The translations under genes and the position numbers were made by a program. Under the pieces are notes generated by a model. It did not search any database. It was not told the DNA's origin and worked only from the letters and a program-made list of their open reading frames with translations. From a virus, in IMG/VR virus record IMGVR_UViG_3300025536_000040, positions 1 to 21,114 of that record: a stretch of 21,114 nt of DNA. One strand, given 5' to 3'. Shown piece by piece: positions 4,189 through 10,660 of this stretch. Every line of letters begins with the position of its first letter. Position 1 is the first letter of the stretch.

Positions 4189-4429
4189 TACTCAAAAACG
4201 AATACTGAATTATATCCGTCGCTATACTAAGCGGAACGGCTTCGCTCCTACTCAAAGGGAGATCGCCGCTCACGCCGAGCGTTCTGTAAGTACCGTAAGT
4301 GAAGCTCTGGCTGGGCTTGAAGCTCTGGGTAAGATTACTCGGAATTCAGCTCGATCAGCTAACCAAGGAAAAGGGCGAACAATTAGTTTACCCGGCTCTG
4401 ATTTGAACTCTCGGAGGGTAGACCTATGA
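4181..4429 (+). CDS. LexA-type winged-helix DNA-binding protein
   Basis: This 82-residue protein starts at ATG 4181 with GAGG five bases upstream. Residues 3-70 match the LexA N-terminal winged-helix domain: an opening helix (QKRILNYIRRY), the typical GFAPTQREIA, a recognition helix SVSTVSEALAGLEALGKI and a wing ending in RTISLPG. It lacks the LexA protease domain, so it cannot self-cleave; it is a stand-alone binder. LexA relatives of Gram-positive bacteria bind GAAC half-sites, which fits the CGAACAAA boxes at phage promoters and the two boxes 17-35 bases downstream of this gene. A role as phage regulator is inference. Confidence 0.8.
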   Translation: MNDTQKRILNYIRRYTKRNGFAPTQREIAAHAERSVSTVSEALAGLEALGKITRNSARSANQGKGRTISLPGSDLNSRRVDL

Positions 4430-4445
4430 TCGCCCGAAACCTCCG

Positions 4446-4464
4446 TTTGTTCGTTTTTTGTTCG
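4446..4464 (+). promoter_or_regulatory. Tandem CGAACAAA boxes after the LexA-type gene
   Basis: TTTGTTCG occurs at 4446-4453 and 4457-4464, an 11-bp direct repeat (CGAACAAA on the minus strand). Spacing near one helical turn resembles that of the P2 boxes (12 bp). The pair sits between the regulator gene and the structured region before the next gene, so it may control expression of 4586 onward. Confidence 0.5.
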
Positions 4465-4549
4465 CTCCCCTACCCTGCTGATACAGCTAAAAAAAGTCCC
4501 CTAACAGGGGTGAAACTTTTTTCTATGCGAGAGCGGGGGAGTAGGGGAG
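4465..4549 (+). other. Large nested hairpin, possible terminator or attenuator
   Basis: CTCCCCTAC (4465-4473) pairs perfectly with GTAGGGGAG (4541-4549). Inside lie a small GCTG-ATA-CAGC hairpin (4477-4487) and a second stem AAAAAAGT (4490-4497) with ACTTTTTT (4515-4522) enclosing CCCC-TAACA-GGGG (4498-4510). The inner hairpin is followed by a T run on both strands, so it could terminate in either direction. The outer stem could modulate it. It fills the gap between the regulator gene and 4586. Confidence 0.55.
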
Positions 4550-4585
4550 TGCTAAGCATAAGTATATAAAAAGAAGGGGTGAGTA

Positions 4586-4924
4586 ATGTCAAAACTAAGC
4601 GATCGTGTACCACAAAACAATATATGTCCAGTTGATCGAACACTGTTCGAAGAGAACGCCAGCGGAAGTAAAATCTACTGCTCGCCTAAGTGTAAGAAGA
4701 TAGCCGACGCCGAGAAGCGTCGCCAGAAAAAGTTCCACGTTAGGTTAGCTGAGTATCGTCGTCTCGGCGGTATACTTGGTCTCGAAGACGGCCAAGAAGC
4801 GACCATGCTTCGGAAGCAACTCCAGAACGCCGACAATCAACTATCAACAAATGGCCGAGTAATTTTATTTAGCTGGCTCGTTATCGCGGCTCTAGTGGTG
4901 GCTCTGATTGTGGTAGCTCAGTAA
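4586..4924 (+). CDS. Zinc-ribbon-like tail-anchored membrane protein
   Basis: This 112-residue protein starts at ATG 4586 after AAGAAGGGGTGA. The N-terminus has C14, C32 and C36 in a NICPVDRTLF ... IYCSPKCKK arrangement, like short zinc ribbons in which one ligand is replaced or supplied elsewhere. A basic helix (KKIADAEKRRQKKFHVRLAEYRRL) follows, then residues 92-111 are a C-terminal transmembrane helix. It would therefore be anchored with its metal site and basic segment in the cytoplasm. Function is unknown. It is the first gene after the structured region and starts a new coupled run of genes. Confidence 0.7.
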   Translation: MSKLSDRVPQNNICPVDRTLFEENASGSKIYCSPKCKKIADAEKRRQKKFHVRLAEYRRLGGILGLEDGQEATMLRKQLQNADNQLSTNGRVILFSWLVIAALVVALIVVAQ

Positions 4925-5100
4925 TGGAGGGAGAGAAACCTTTCGTTTCTGGCCGAGCTGTTGAAGCCGAAATTAAACGATATAAATACCAGACTTTCGA
5001 CAAGCTCGTTGATCTCGCTTTGGACGGAGTGGTTACAATGCCCGAAGCTTTGAAGGCGGTTCGTGAAGAGTTCGCTGAGGACGTTACAGAAAATGCCTAA
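4924..5100 (+). CDS. Small hypothetical acidic protein
   Basis: This 58-residue protein starts at ATG 4924, overlapping the previous stop as TAATG. It is a mostly helical acidic-basic protein (AEIKRYKYQTFDKLVDLALDG ... PEALKAVREEFAEDV). It is too short for family assignment but has the codon use of its neighbours and fills the gap between coupled genes exactly. Confidence 0.65.
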   Translation: MEGEKPFVSGRAVEAEIKRYKYQTFDKLVDLALDGVVTMPEALKAVREEFAEDVTENA

Positions 5101-5302
5101 ACGCCCGGAGGAAATCAACCAGCTTATAGCCGACGAATATCGGGTCCAGGCTGAGCTTGATAGAATTCACTCGCGGCTCGAGCAATTACTCGGAGAAGTG
5201 GCGGTCGGTCAAATAACCGAACCGCCACGCTATCGAGCTTATGGAAACTTAATAGTCCTTCGGGCTCAGTCCGATCGACCAGAAGGAGATACTCCAGCAT
5301 GA
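5093..5302 (+). CDS. Small coiled-coil-like hypothetical protein
   Basis: I choose ATG 5093 (69 residues, MPKRPEEINQLIADEYRVQA...) over the earlier GTG at 5063, because GAGGA lies about 11 bases upstream and the shorter overlap matches the neighbours. Residues 8-35 form a heptad-like helix (INQLIADEYRVQAELDRIHS, then RLEQLLGEV). No family is recognised. It overlaps the next gene as ATGA. Confidence 0.65.
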   Translation: MPKRPEEINQLIADEYRVQAELDRIHSRLEQLLGEVAVGQITEPPRYRAYGNLIVLRAQSDRPEGDTPA

Positions 5303-5538
5303 GCGACGTAAGTCCCTATATAGAAATTGTTGAGGCTGGAACTTCCGATAGTGGGAAGACTAAAATCTGGTACGTCAATAACAAACGAGACCCCAGTGAT
5401 ACACCGGGTATTATCAAGTGGAACGGTGGCTGGCGTAAGTACGTTTACTATTCGTCCGAAGCTTACTATGACTGGGAATGTCTTCGCCAGATCGCTAATT
5501 TTATCGAGGCGGCTACTCAGGAGCATAAATTGAAATGA
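5299..5538 (+). CDS. Hypothetical protein
   Basis: This 79-residue protein starts at ATG 5299 with GAAGGAG ten bases upstream. It is rich in aromatic residues (WYVNNK, WNGGWRKYVYYSSEAYYDWE), suggesting a compact beta-rich fold followed by a short C-terminal helix. No function is recognised. Confidence 0.65.
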   Translation: MSDVSPYIEIVEAGTSDSGKTKIWYVNNKRDPSDTPGIIKWNGGWRKYVYYSSEAYYDWECLRQIANFIEAATQEHKLK

Positions 5539-5744
5539 AAAAAGGCGACAAAGTTAAAGTTCAAGTCAAGCCATATATGACCCGAGAGGGAGTATTCGTC
5601 CGTATGATTAGACAACCTGTTTGGATAAGGCTCGCCAACAAATCGGGAATGGGCTATCCTCGCTGGTGCTACGTCCAGTTTCGGCCTAATAAACTACCTA
5701 GCCGCGTACTCTACGCTCATGTGAGTAAAATTTATGATAATTAA
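5535..5744 (+). CDS. Small basic protein with a KOW-like start
   Basis: This 69-residue basic protein starts at ATG 5535 (ATGA overlap) with CAGGAG upstream. The opening MKKGDKVKVQVKPYMTREG resembles the KOW/SH3-type beta motif of nucleic-acid-associated proteins, and a WCYVQFRPNKLP segment follows. The family is uncertain. Confidence 0.6.
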   Translation: MKKGDKVKVQVKPYMTREGVFVRMIRQPVWIRLANKSGMGYPRWCYVQFRPNKLPSRVLYAHVSKIYDN

Positions 5745-5928
5745 GCGTACTGGAAAATGTCAGGCTTGCGGCTCTCCAGTGGCCGACGTTAAAAATTTCC
5801 CCGAGGTTGTGAATATGTTTGAACCCGACGTACCCAAGGGGACTATCACCAAAGACATAGGCGAGGAGATCAGGGCTTGGAAAAAGCGACCGCTTCGCTG
5901 TGAATACCATAGGAAGGTAGCAAAATGA
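5734..5928 (+). CDS. Small protein with a zinc-knuckle-like arrangement
   Basis: This 64-residue protein starts at ATG 5734 inside the end of the previous gene. C9 and C12 (GKCQACGSP) and C56 with H59 (LRCEYH) form a CxxC...CxxH set well suited to bind one zinc ion. The start has no clear ribosome-binding site, so translation is probably coupled. Function is unknown. Confidence 0.65.
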   Translation: MIIKRTGKCQACGSPVADVKNFPEVVNMFEPDVPKGTITKDIGEEIRAWKKRPLRCEYHRKVAK

Positions 5929-6287
5929 AAAAAGTAATTATAGCTTTCGACGTAGACGGTACTTTAATTCGTAATGATAGCGACGGAGATATGGACGGTG
6001 GAGTTCCTGTCGCCAACGAACGTATTCGCTCTATGCTTGTCGCCTTCGCTAGTTTCAAGAATACTAAGATCGTTGTTTGGTCTGGAGGTGGTGAATTATA
6101 CGCTCGCCAAATCGCCAGTCGTCTCGGAATAGATAAATATGTGGACGCCTATTACTCCAAAAACCTCACTGGAAAAAATGCCGACGGAAGCCATACGTTC
6201 ACCCCTGAAATCGTTCCAGATATTGCTATAGACGATATACAAAGCTGTGAGCTGGGACTAATCAACCTTATCGTCCGAGAAAAGTAG
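5925..6287 (+). CDS. HAD-superfamily phosphatase-like protein
   Basis: This 120-residue protein starts at ATG 5925 (ATGA overlap) with GGAAGG seven bases upstream. It carries HAD motif I (AFDVDGTL, nucleophile D9 and acid D11), motif II (VVWSGG, S53), a lysine at 79 or 84 as possible motif III, and motif IV (PDIAIDD, D103/D104). It has no large cap domain and at 120 residues is a minimal Rossmann HAD, like phage polynucleotide 3'-phosphatases or deoxynucleotidases. The substrate cannot be told from sequence. It closes the small-gene block before the terminase genes. Confidence 0.85.
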   Translation: MKKVIIAFDVDGTLIRNDSDGDMDGGVPVANERIRSMLVAFASFKNTKIVVWSGGGELYARQIASRLGIDKYVDAYYSKNLTGKNADGSHTFTPEIVPDIAIDDIQSCELGLINLIVREK

Positions 6288-6306
6288 ATAGTAGAAAATA
6301 AGTAGT

Positions 6307-6324
6307 CGAACAAAGTGATATAGT
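6307..6324 (+). promoter_or_regulatory. Possible promoter and CGAACAAA box before terminase genes
   Basis: CGAACAAA (6307-6314) is directly followed by the extended -10 TGATATAGT (6316-6324) with no good -35. The ATG of the next gene lies seven bases after the -10, where transcription would begin, so the mRNA may be nearly leaderless. Confidence 0.4.
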
Positions 6325-6330
6325 AGAACC

Positions 6331-6975
6331 ATGAGCAAGAAGAGTAGCAATAGTAAACCAGTAGCTCCCAACAAGAAGACAATTCCTTGGGACGTTATTC
6401 GTGCTGAATTTATTGCTGACGAAACGCTAACCTTCTCTGTTATCGCTAAAAAACATGGTATATCTAAATCATCTGTTGGGAAAAAAGCAAAAGCTGAAGA
6501 CTGGAAAAGTTTGCGAAAAGTTTCTACTGATAAAGGCGTTGAGGCTGTTCAAAACCAAAAGGCCGACCAAATCAAGGACGCTAACAAACGCCACCTCGAG
6601 GAAGCTCAGCTTATTCAGGCGGCTACTATCGAAGGTATTCGTAGAATTAAGGATAACGAAGTAGAAGAGACTATTTGGTTTCGCTCTGGTGAAGAGGACG
6701 CCCCGGCTGATCTTGAAGAGGGTGAACGCCGAGAGAAGGGTCGTCGCTATATCAACGGTCCAGTCTATTACTCAAAGACACTCAGCGAGCTTATTCGATC
6801 GTATCGTATCGCCGCTGACCTTGAACGAAATGTACTTGGCTTAGCCAACAACGTAACTAAATTTGGAGACGAAGACGGCGTAGAACAGCCGATCGTTTAC
6901 GACATTATGGGAGGGGCTACGAGTGGAAAATCAGAACAGCCAAGCGACAGCGACCTTACCTCAGCCTCCAGTTAG
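6331..6975 (+). CDS. terS: Terminase small subunit
   Basis: This 214-residue protein directly precedes and overlaps the large terminase, the standard place for the DNA-recognition subunit. Residues 18-50 contain a helix-turn-helix (IPWDVIRAEFIADETLTFSV, then IAKKHGISKSSVGKKAKAEDW), the homeodomain-like fold of many small terminases. A central helical region (residues 70-110) would form the oligomer, and the C-terminus is acidic and Ser-rich. ATG 6331 has no ribosome-binding site; it lies close to a putative transcription start. It overlaps the large subunit by 53 bases. Confidence 0.8.
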   Translation: MSKKSSNSKPVAPNKKTIPWDVIRAEFIADETLTFSVIAKKHGISKSSVGKKAKAEDWKSLRKVSTDKGVEAVQNQKADQIKDANKRHLEEAQLIQAATIEGIRRIKDNEVEETIWFRSGEEDAPADLEEGERREKGRRYINGPVYYSKTLSELIRSYRIAADLERNVLGLANNVTKFGDEDGVEQPIVYDIMGGATSGKSEQPSDSDLTSASS

Positions 6976-8395
6976 CCCGAAGCAAGCGGAGTTCATTCAA
7001 GCCCTTCGCTCGCTACGTTATCGTTTCATGTTATTCGGTGGCGGTACTGGTGGAGGGAAATCTTGGTTAGGTGCTCAGCTATTCATTAACCTCGCTATGA
7101 ACCAGCCGGGGACGGCCTACGGTATCTTCCGTAAGAACTCCACCACTCTAAAGCGAACCACGCTCCGAACGTTCCAGAAGTACGCTCGTAAGCACAATAT
7201 CAAGGAAGGCCGCGACTACGAAGTTAATCAGTCGGGCGGTGTTACTTGGCGTTTCAAGAACGGTTCGACTATCGACTTTATGGAATTGGACGTCTCTAAA
7301 GACCCTGAATTGAATAAGCTCGGTGGTTTGGAACTTACCGCCGCTATGATCGACGAAGCCGACGAAGTGGCCGAGCAAGCTTTCAACACCCTTCGTTTCC
7401 GTATCGGTCGTAATAACTTCAACGGTGAGAAGGCTTTCATTTACCTTACTTGCAACCCGAACCAGACTTGGGTAAAGCGTATGTTCTACGACCCAGCCAA
7501 GAAGGGAACACTCGGCGAGCCGTTCTATTTCCTCGAGAGTTTGATTACTGATAACCCCTTCCAAAGCTCCGAGGCCTTGGCTTCAGCGTCCGACCCGACA
7601 GCTCCGAAGCAATACGTCGAACGTTACTTTAAGGGTAACTGGAACTACGTCCAGTCCGATAACGCTATCATTCAGCTCGTGGAGTTCGAGTATTCATTCC
7701 TCGAAGTGCTTCCACCAAGAGAAACGGAAAGCTACGTTGGCTTCGACCCTAGCCGTGAAGGAGACGACATTCCAGCCCTTGCTCGTTGGGACGGTGGCGT
7801 TCTGGCCGATCTGGTTAGCCACGAAGTACCTGAAGACCTGAAGAGCGAACACTTTGATTACGGTGCTTATCACGGCCAGTTTATTATCGACTACTGTACG
7901 GCTCACAATATCCCAGCTCAGAACGTCGCAATCGACGGCGTTGGTAACGGTGGAACGGTGATCGACTACCTGAACGGAAAAGGCTTTTATGTTCGGACTT
8001 ACAAGAGTGGTTTCACTGACGGCTTAGAGCAAATCATAGACCCTAACACGCCAACGAATAGCAAGGGCGAACGATCAGGAACTAAAAAGTACCCAGATAT
8101 TCGCTCTCAAACGTACTGGAATATGTGTCGTGATTTGGCCTCTCGTAAGTGTCGAGTGTACGAGGACATACCATATCGGGACGAATTTCAAAAAGATTTA
8201 TTGGCTCATACCTATACTACTGACAGCAAAATGCTTATAGTAGAGGGCAAGGATAAAGTCAAGAAGCTACTCGGCCGATCACCTGACTTTTCCGACGCCG
8301 CCGAAATGGGGTATTGGGTTTCCAAGCTTCCACGCCGAGGAGGTGAAATCATATCAGGTAGAAGTTATAGAGACATTTTGAAATCTAGGCGTTAG
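6923..8395 (+). CDS. terL: Terminase large subunit (packaging ATPase-nuclease)
   Basis: This 490-residue protein starts at GTG 6923, five bases after GGGAGGGG. It cuts concatemeric phage DNA and drives it into the prohead. The ATPase half has a Walker A motif FGGGTGGGKS (residues 38-47), a Walker B motif IDEADE (143-148) and a coupling motif TCNPN (176-180). The RNase H-like nuclease half has acidic residues in YVGFDPSREGDD (D275), AIDGVGNGG (D338) and DFSDAAEMGYW (D455, D458). Length and order fit the terminase_6 class. All key residues are intact. Confidence 0.95.
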   Translation: MENQNSQATATLPQPPVSPKQAEFIQALRSLRYRFMLFGGGTGGGKSWLGAQLFINLAMNQPGTAYGIFRKNSTTLKRTTLRTFQKYARKHNIKEGRDYEVNQSGGVTWRFKNGSTIDFMELDVSKDPELNKLGGLELTAAMIDEADEVAEQAFNTLRFRIGRNNFNGEKAFIYLTCNPNQTWVKRMFYDPAKKGTLGEPFYFLESLITDNPFQSSEALASASDPTAPKQYVERYFKGNWNYVQSDNAIIQLVEFEYSFLEVLPPRETESYVGFDPSREGDDIPALARWDGGVLADLVSHEVPEDLKSEHFDYGAYHGQFIIDYCTAHNIPAQNVAIDGVGNGGTVIDYLNGKGFYVRTYKSGFTDGLEQIIDPNTPTNSKGERSGTKKYPDIRSQTYWNMCRDLASRKCRVYEDIPYRDEFQKDLLAHTYTTDSKMLIVEGKDKVKKLLGRSPDFSDAAEMGYWVSKLPRRGGEIISGRSYRDILKSRR

Positions 8396-8406
8396 AATAC
8401 CTCTAA

Positions 8407-8415
8407 TGCTACAAT
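8407..8415 (+). promoter_or_regulatory. Extended -10 element before the portal gene
   Basis: TGCTACAAT lies 24 bases upstream of ATG 8439 in the short gap after the terminase. No -35 is recognisable. It resembles the elements at 11200 and 16903 (TGCTAYARTA). Confidence 0.4.
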
Positions 8416-8438
8416 ATCAACAGAAGGAATGAGGCCAA

Positions 8439-10643
8439 ATGATAACGACAAAAATCGACGACAAAGCACTAGCCCGACCGGGTAGAAAAGACCTCGAGAG
8501 CGAACTCGGTACAGCTGGCTCGACGGTTGGTTATTTTAAGGACTTCGGCCTCGATACTCCACCAACTATTCAGAAGCTCGAAAGAATGTTGAATAACGAC
8601 GGTACTATCCGAGCGTTATATCAAATTCTTACCTTGCCGATCTTGGCCAACAAATACCGCTTCGTAGCTGACCCAGAAGACGAACTCAAAACAGGAGACG
8701 ATCTTACTCACCCTCAGCGAGACGTCATTAAGAATAACTTTGAATTGCCACCTCACAAGGGCGGTCTTTCAATTCCCTTTCAGTCAGTTATCGCTCGTAT
8801 GCTTAGGGCTCGGCTCACTGGCTACCAGCCTTTCGAGAAGGTATTCACCAAGAACAAGGACGGCCTGATCGTTTATAAGAAGCTGGCTTTTCGCCCGGCC
8901 GACGGTGTAGAAATTCAGAGAGACGCTAACGGCGGTTTCGCTGGCTTCAAACAGTACGTCATGAAGGAAGGTAAGGCTGGCTACGTTACGATCGACACCG
9001 ATAAAGCGTTCCTATTTACCGTGAACCAAGACGTAGACCCTGTTACTGGTGAGAGCGATTTCCGAACCGCTTATTACAGCTACGATAAGAAACACCGACT
9101 TTATTACCTCTACGAACGTCAGGCTGAAACTGGAGCTATGCCTCCTAAAATGCTCAAGCCTGTCGGCGAGAACAACGATACCAAGGAACAGAAGGAAGCT
9201 AATCTCGCGGCTGTTGAAGATTTCGGTTTGAATACCAGTGTCCTCGTTCCAGCTGGCTATACTCTCGAGCCTTTCGATATGGGTTCTGGCCGTCTCGACC
9301 CTCTCCCGGGCGTCGAACACTATAACGGTGAAATGAGCCGATCAGTATTAGCCCAACAGATTTTAATGGGTACTGACGGTAAGACTGGTTCTTACAACTT
9401 GGCCGAAACTCACTCAGACGTACTTATCATGAGCCTCGAAAGCACTATGCGAAATATCGAGCAGTTTATTAACTTCTACCTAATTCCTCAAATTCACGAG
9501 TATAACTTCGATAAGCCTCTCTATTGTGAGTTCCACTTCGACGATATGACGGACGAAACTCGCCAAGTTACTATCGACATCTTCACGAAGCTAATCGACA
9601 AACTTCCTACTGGTATACCGCTCGAGTTCCTTCAAAAGCTTACTGAGCAAATGGCTGATCGCCTTGGTATTGACGTCGAGAACTACGAGCCTAACAGCCT
9701 GGTCCCAGCGAAAAGTGAAACTACTCCAGCTAAAACGGACACCAGCAAGGCTTCAAAAAAAAAAGAACTAGCCAGCGATAAATGGCGACGCCCTGTTTTT
9801 GATTACGAGAACAAGGTAGACTTCGCTGGTATTGAGGTTAAAATGGACACGCTCGAAAGCGAGTTTGTGGATAACCTTCGCCCTGTATTCAATAAGGTAT
9901 TAGACCAAGCTATCGACGATGTTCGCCCTATGCTGGACGCTGGAGAGATCGACAAGCTCGATACTCTGGTTATGAAATTCCCTAACGAATACAAGAACAT
10001 TATCAAGGCCACTATGACGGACGGCTACAACTTCGCTAAAAAGGGAGCTTCTGAAGAGCTTGAGAGTAAGATACCAGCAACGCCGACTTCAAGTAAGGAC
10101 TTCGTAAACCAAACCGCTCAGTCAATCACTGATAAGCAACTCGAAGACCTTCGTTTCATTATTACCTCGACTATCACCGGGGAATTCCATAAAGGCCAGC
10201 TCTCAAATGAGAAGGTTAATCTCTCGGCCGACGACGTAATTAGCCAGCTTCAGGAACAGTTCGAAGAGTTCTTTAGCGGTAAGATTGCCCTAACTGGTGG
10301 CGTGATCGTAGCCGAAAGCGTTAATCGTGGCCGCGACGATGTATTCAGCAAGTATAAGAGCAAGATTTCGAACTATACCTTCTCGGCTATCCTGGACCGA
10401 AAGACTTGTGATTTATGTGCCGCCTTGGACGGTTCGGTAGTTACTGAACAGGAATATAAGAATACTCGATTTGTTTGTCCTCTCCATTATCTCTGTCGCT
10501 GTATCTGGGTAGCGGTGCTTAAAACCGACCCGAATATCCCCGACAATACTGGTTTCCCCGACGGTATAGACGACCTGATCGAGAAGTTCCAAACATTAAG
10601 TAGGGAAGCTGGCCACGCCGACCAGTTGCATAACCATAACTAG
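8439..10643 (+). CDS. Portal protein fused to a MuF-type head morphogenesis domain
   Basis: This 734-residue protein has two parts. Residues about 1-420 match the portal family related to Mu gp29: DGTIRALYQILTLPIL near the start, the crown/stem region LARLTGYQPFEKVF-like, and RSVLAQQILMG followed by a long helix. After a Lys/Ser/Thr-rich linker (about 424-445) the C-terminal part is a Mu gpF-like domain, with D..TC..C at 653-660 (C657, C660), LDG, and CPLHYLCRC at 680-688, a likely metal site. The portal forms the DNA entry ring; MuF proteins occupy the head interior or vertex and can be ejected. Separate genes are usual; here both are one open frame. Confidence 0.88.
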   Translation: MITTKIDDKALARPGRKDLESELGTAGSTVGYFKDFGLDTPPTIQKLERMLNNDGTIRALYQILTLPILANKYRFVADPEDELKTGDDLTHPQRDVIKNNFELPPHKGGLSIPFQSVIARMLRARLTGYQPFEKVFTKNKDGLIVYKKLAFRPADGVEIQRDANGGFAGFKQYVMKEGKAGYVTIDTDKAFLFTVNQDVDPVTGESDFRTAYYSYDKKHRLYYLYERQAETGAMPPKMLKPVGENNDTKEQKEANLAAVEDFGLNTSVLVPAGYTLEPFDMGSGRLDPLPGVEHYNGEMSRSVLAQQILMGTDGKTGSYNLAETHSDVLIMSLESTMRNIEQFINFYLIPQIHEYNFDKPLYCEFHFDDMTDETRQVTIDIFTKLIDKLPTGIPLEFLQKLTEQMADRLGIDVENYEPNSLVPAKSETTPAKTDTSKASKKKELASDKWRRPVFDYENKVDFAGIEVKMDTLESEFVDNLRPVFNKVLDQAIDDVRPMLDAGEIDKLDTLVMKFPNEYKNIIKATMTDGYNFAKKGASEELESKIPATPTSSKDFVNQTAQSITDKQLEDLRFIITSTITGEFHKGQLSNEKVNLSADDVISQLQEQFEEFFSGKIALTGGVIVAESVNRGRDDVFSKYKSKISNYTFSAILDRKTCDLCAALDGSVVTEQEYKNTRFVCPLHYLCRCIWVAVLKTDPNIPDNTGFPDGIDDLIEKFQTLSREAGHADQLHNHN

Positions 10644-10660
10644 GAAGGTAGTATTAGACT

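Noticed and set aside
4446-4464. A palindromic LexA/SOS box
   Set aside because: The half-sites are direct repeats 11 bp apart, not the inverted GAAC-N4-GTTC arrangement, so ordinary host SOS control is not supported.
7148-7564. Minus-strand open frame of 138 residues within the terminase gene
   Set aside because: It is a shadow of the large terminase reading frame, with no start signals and no recognisable domain.
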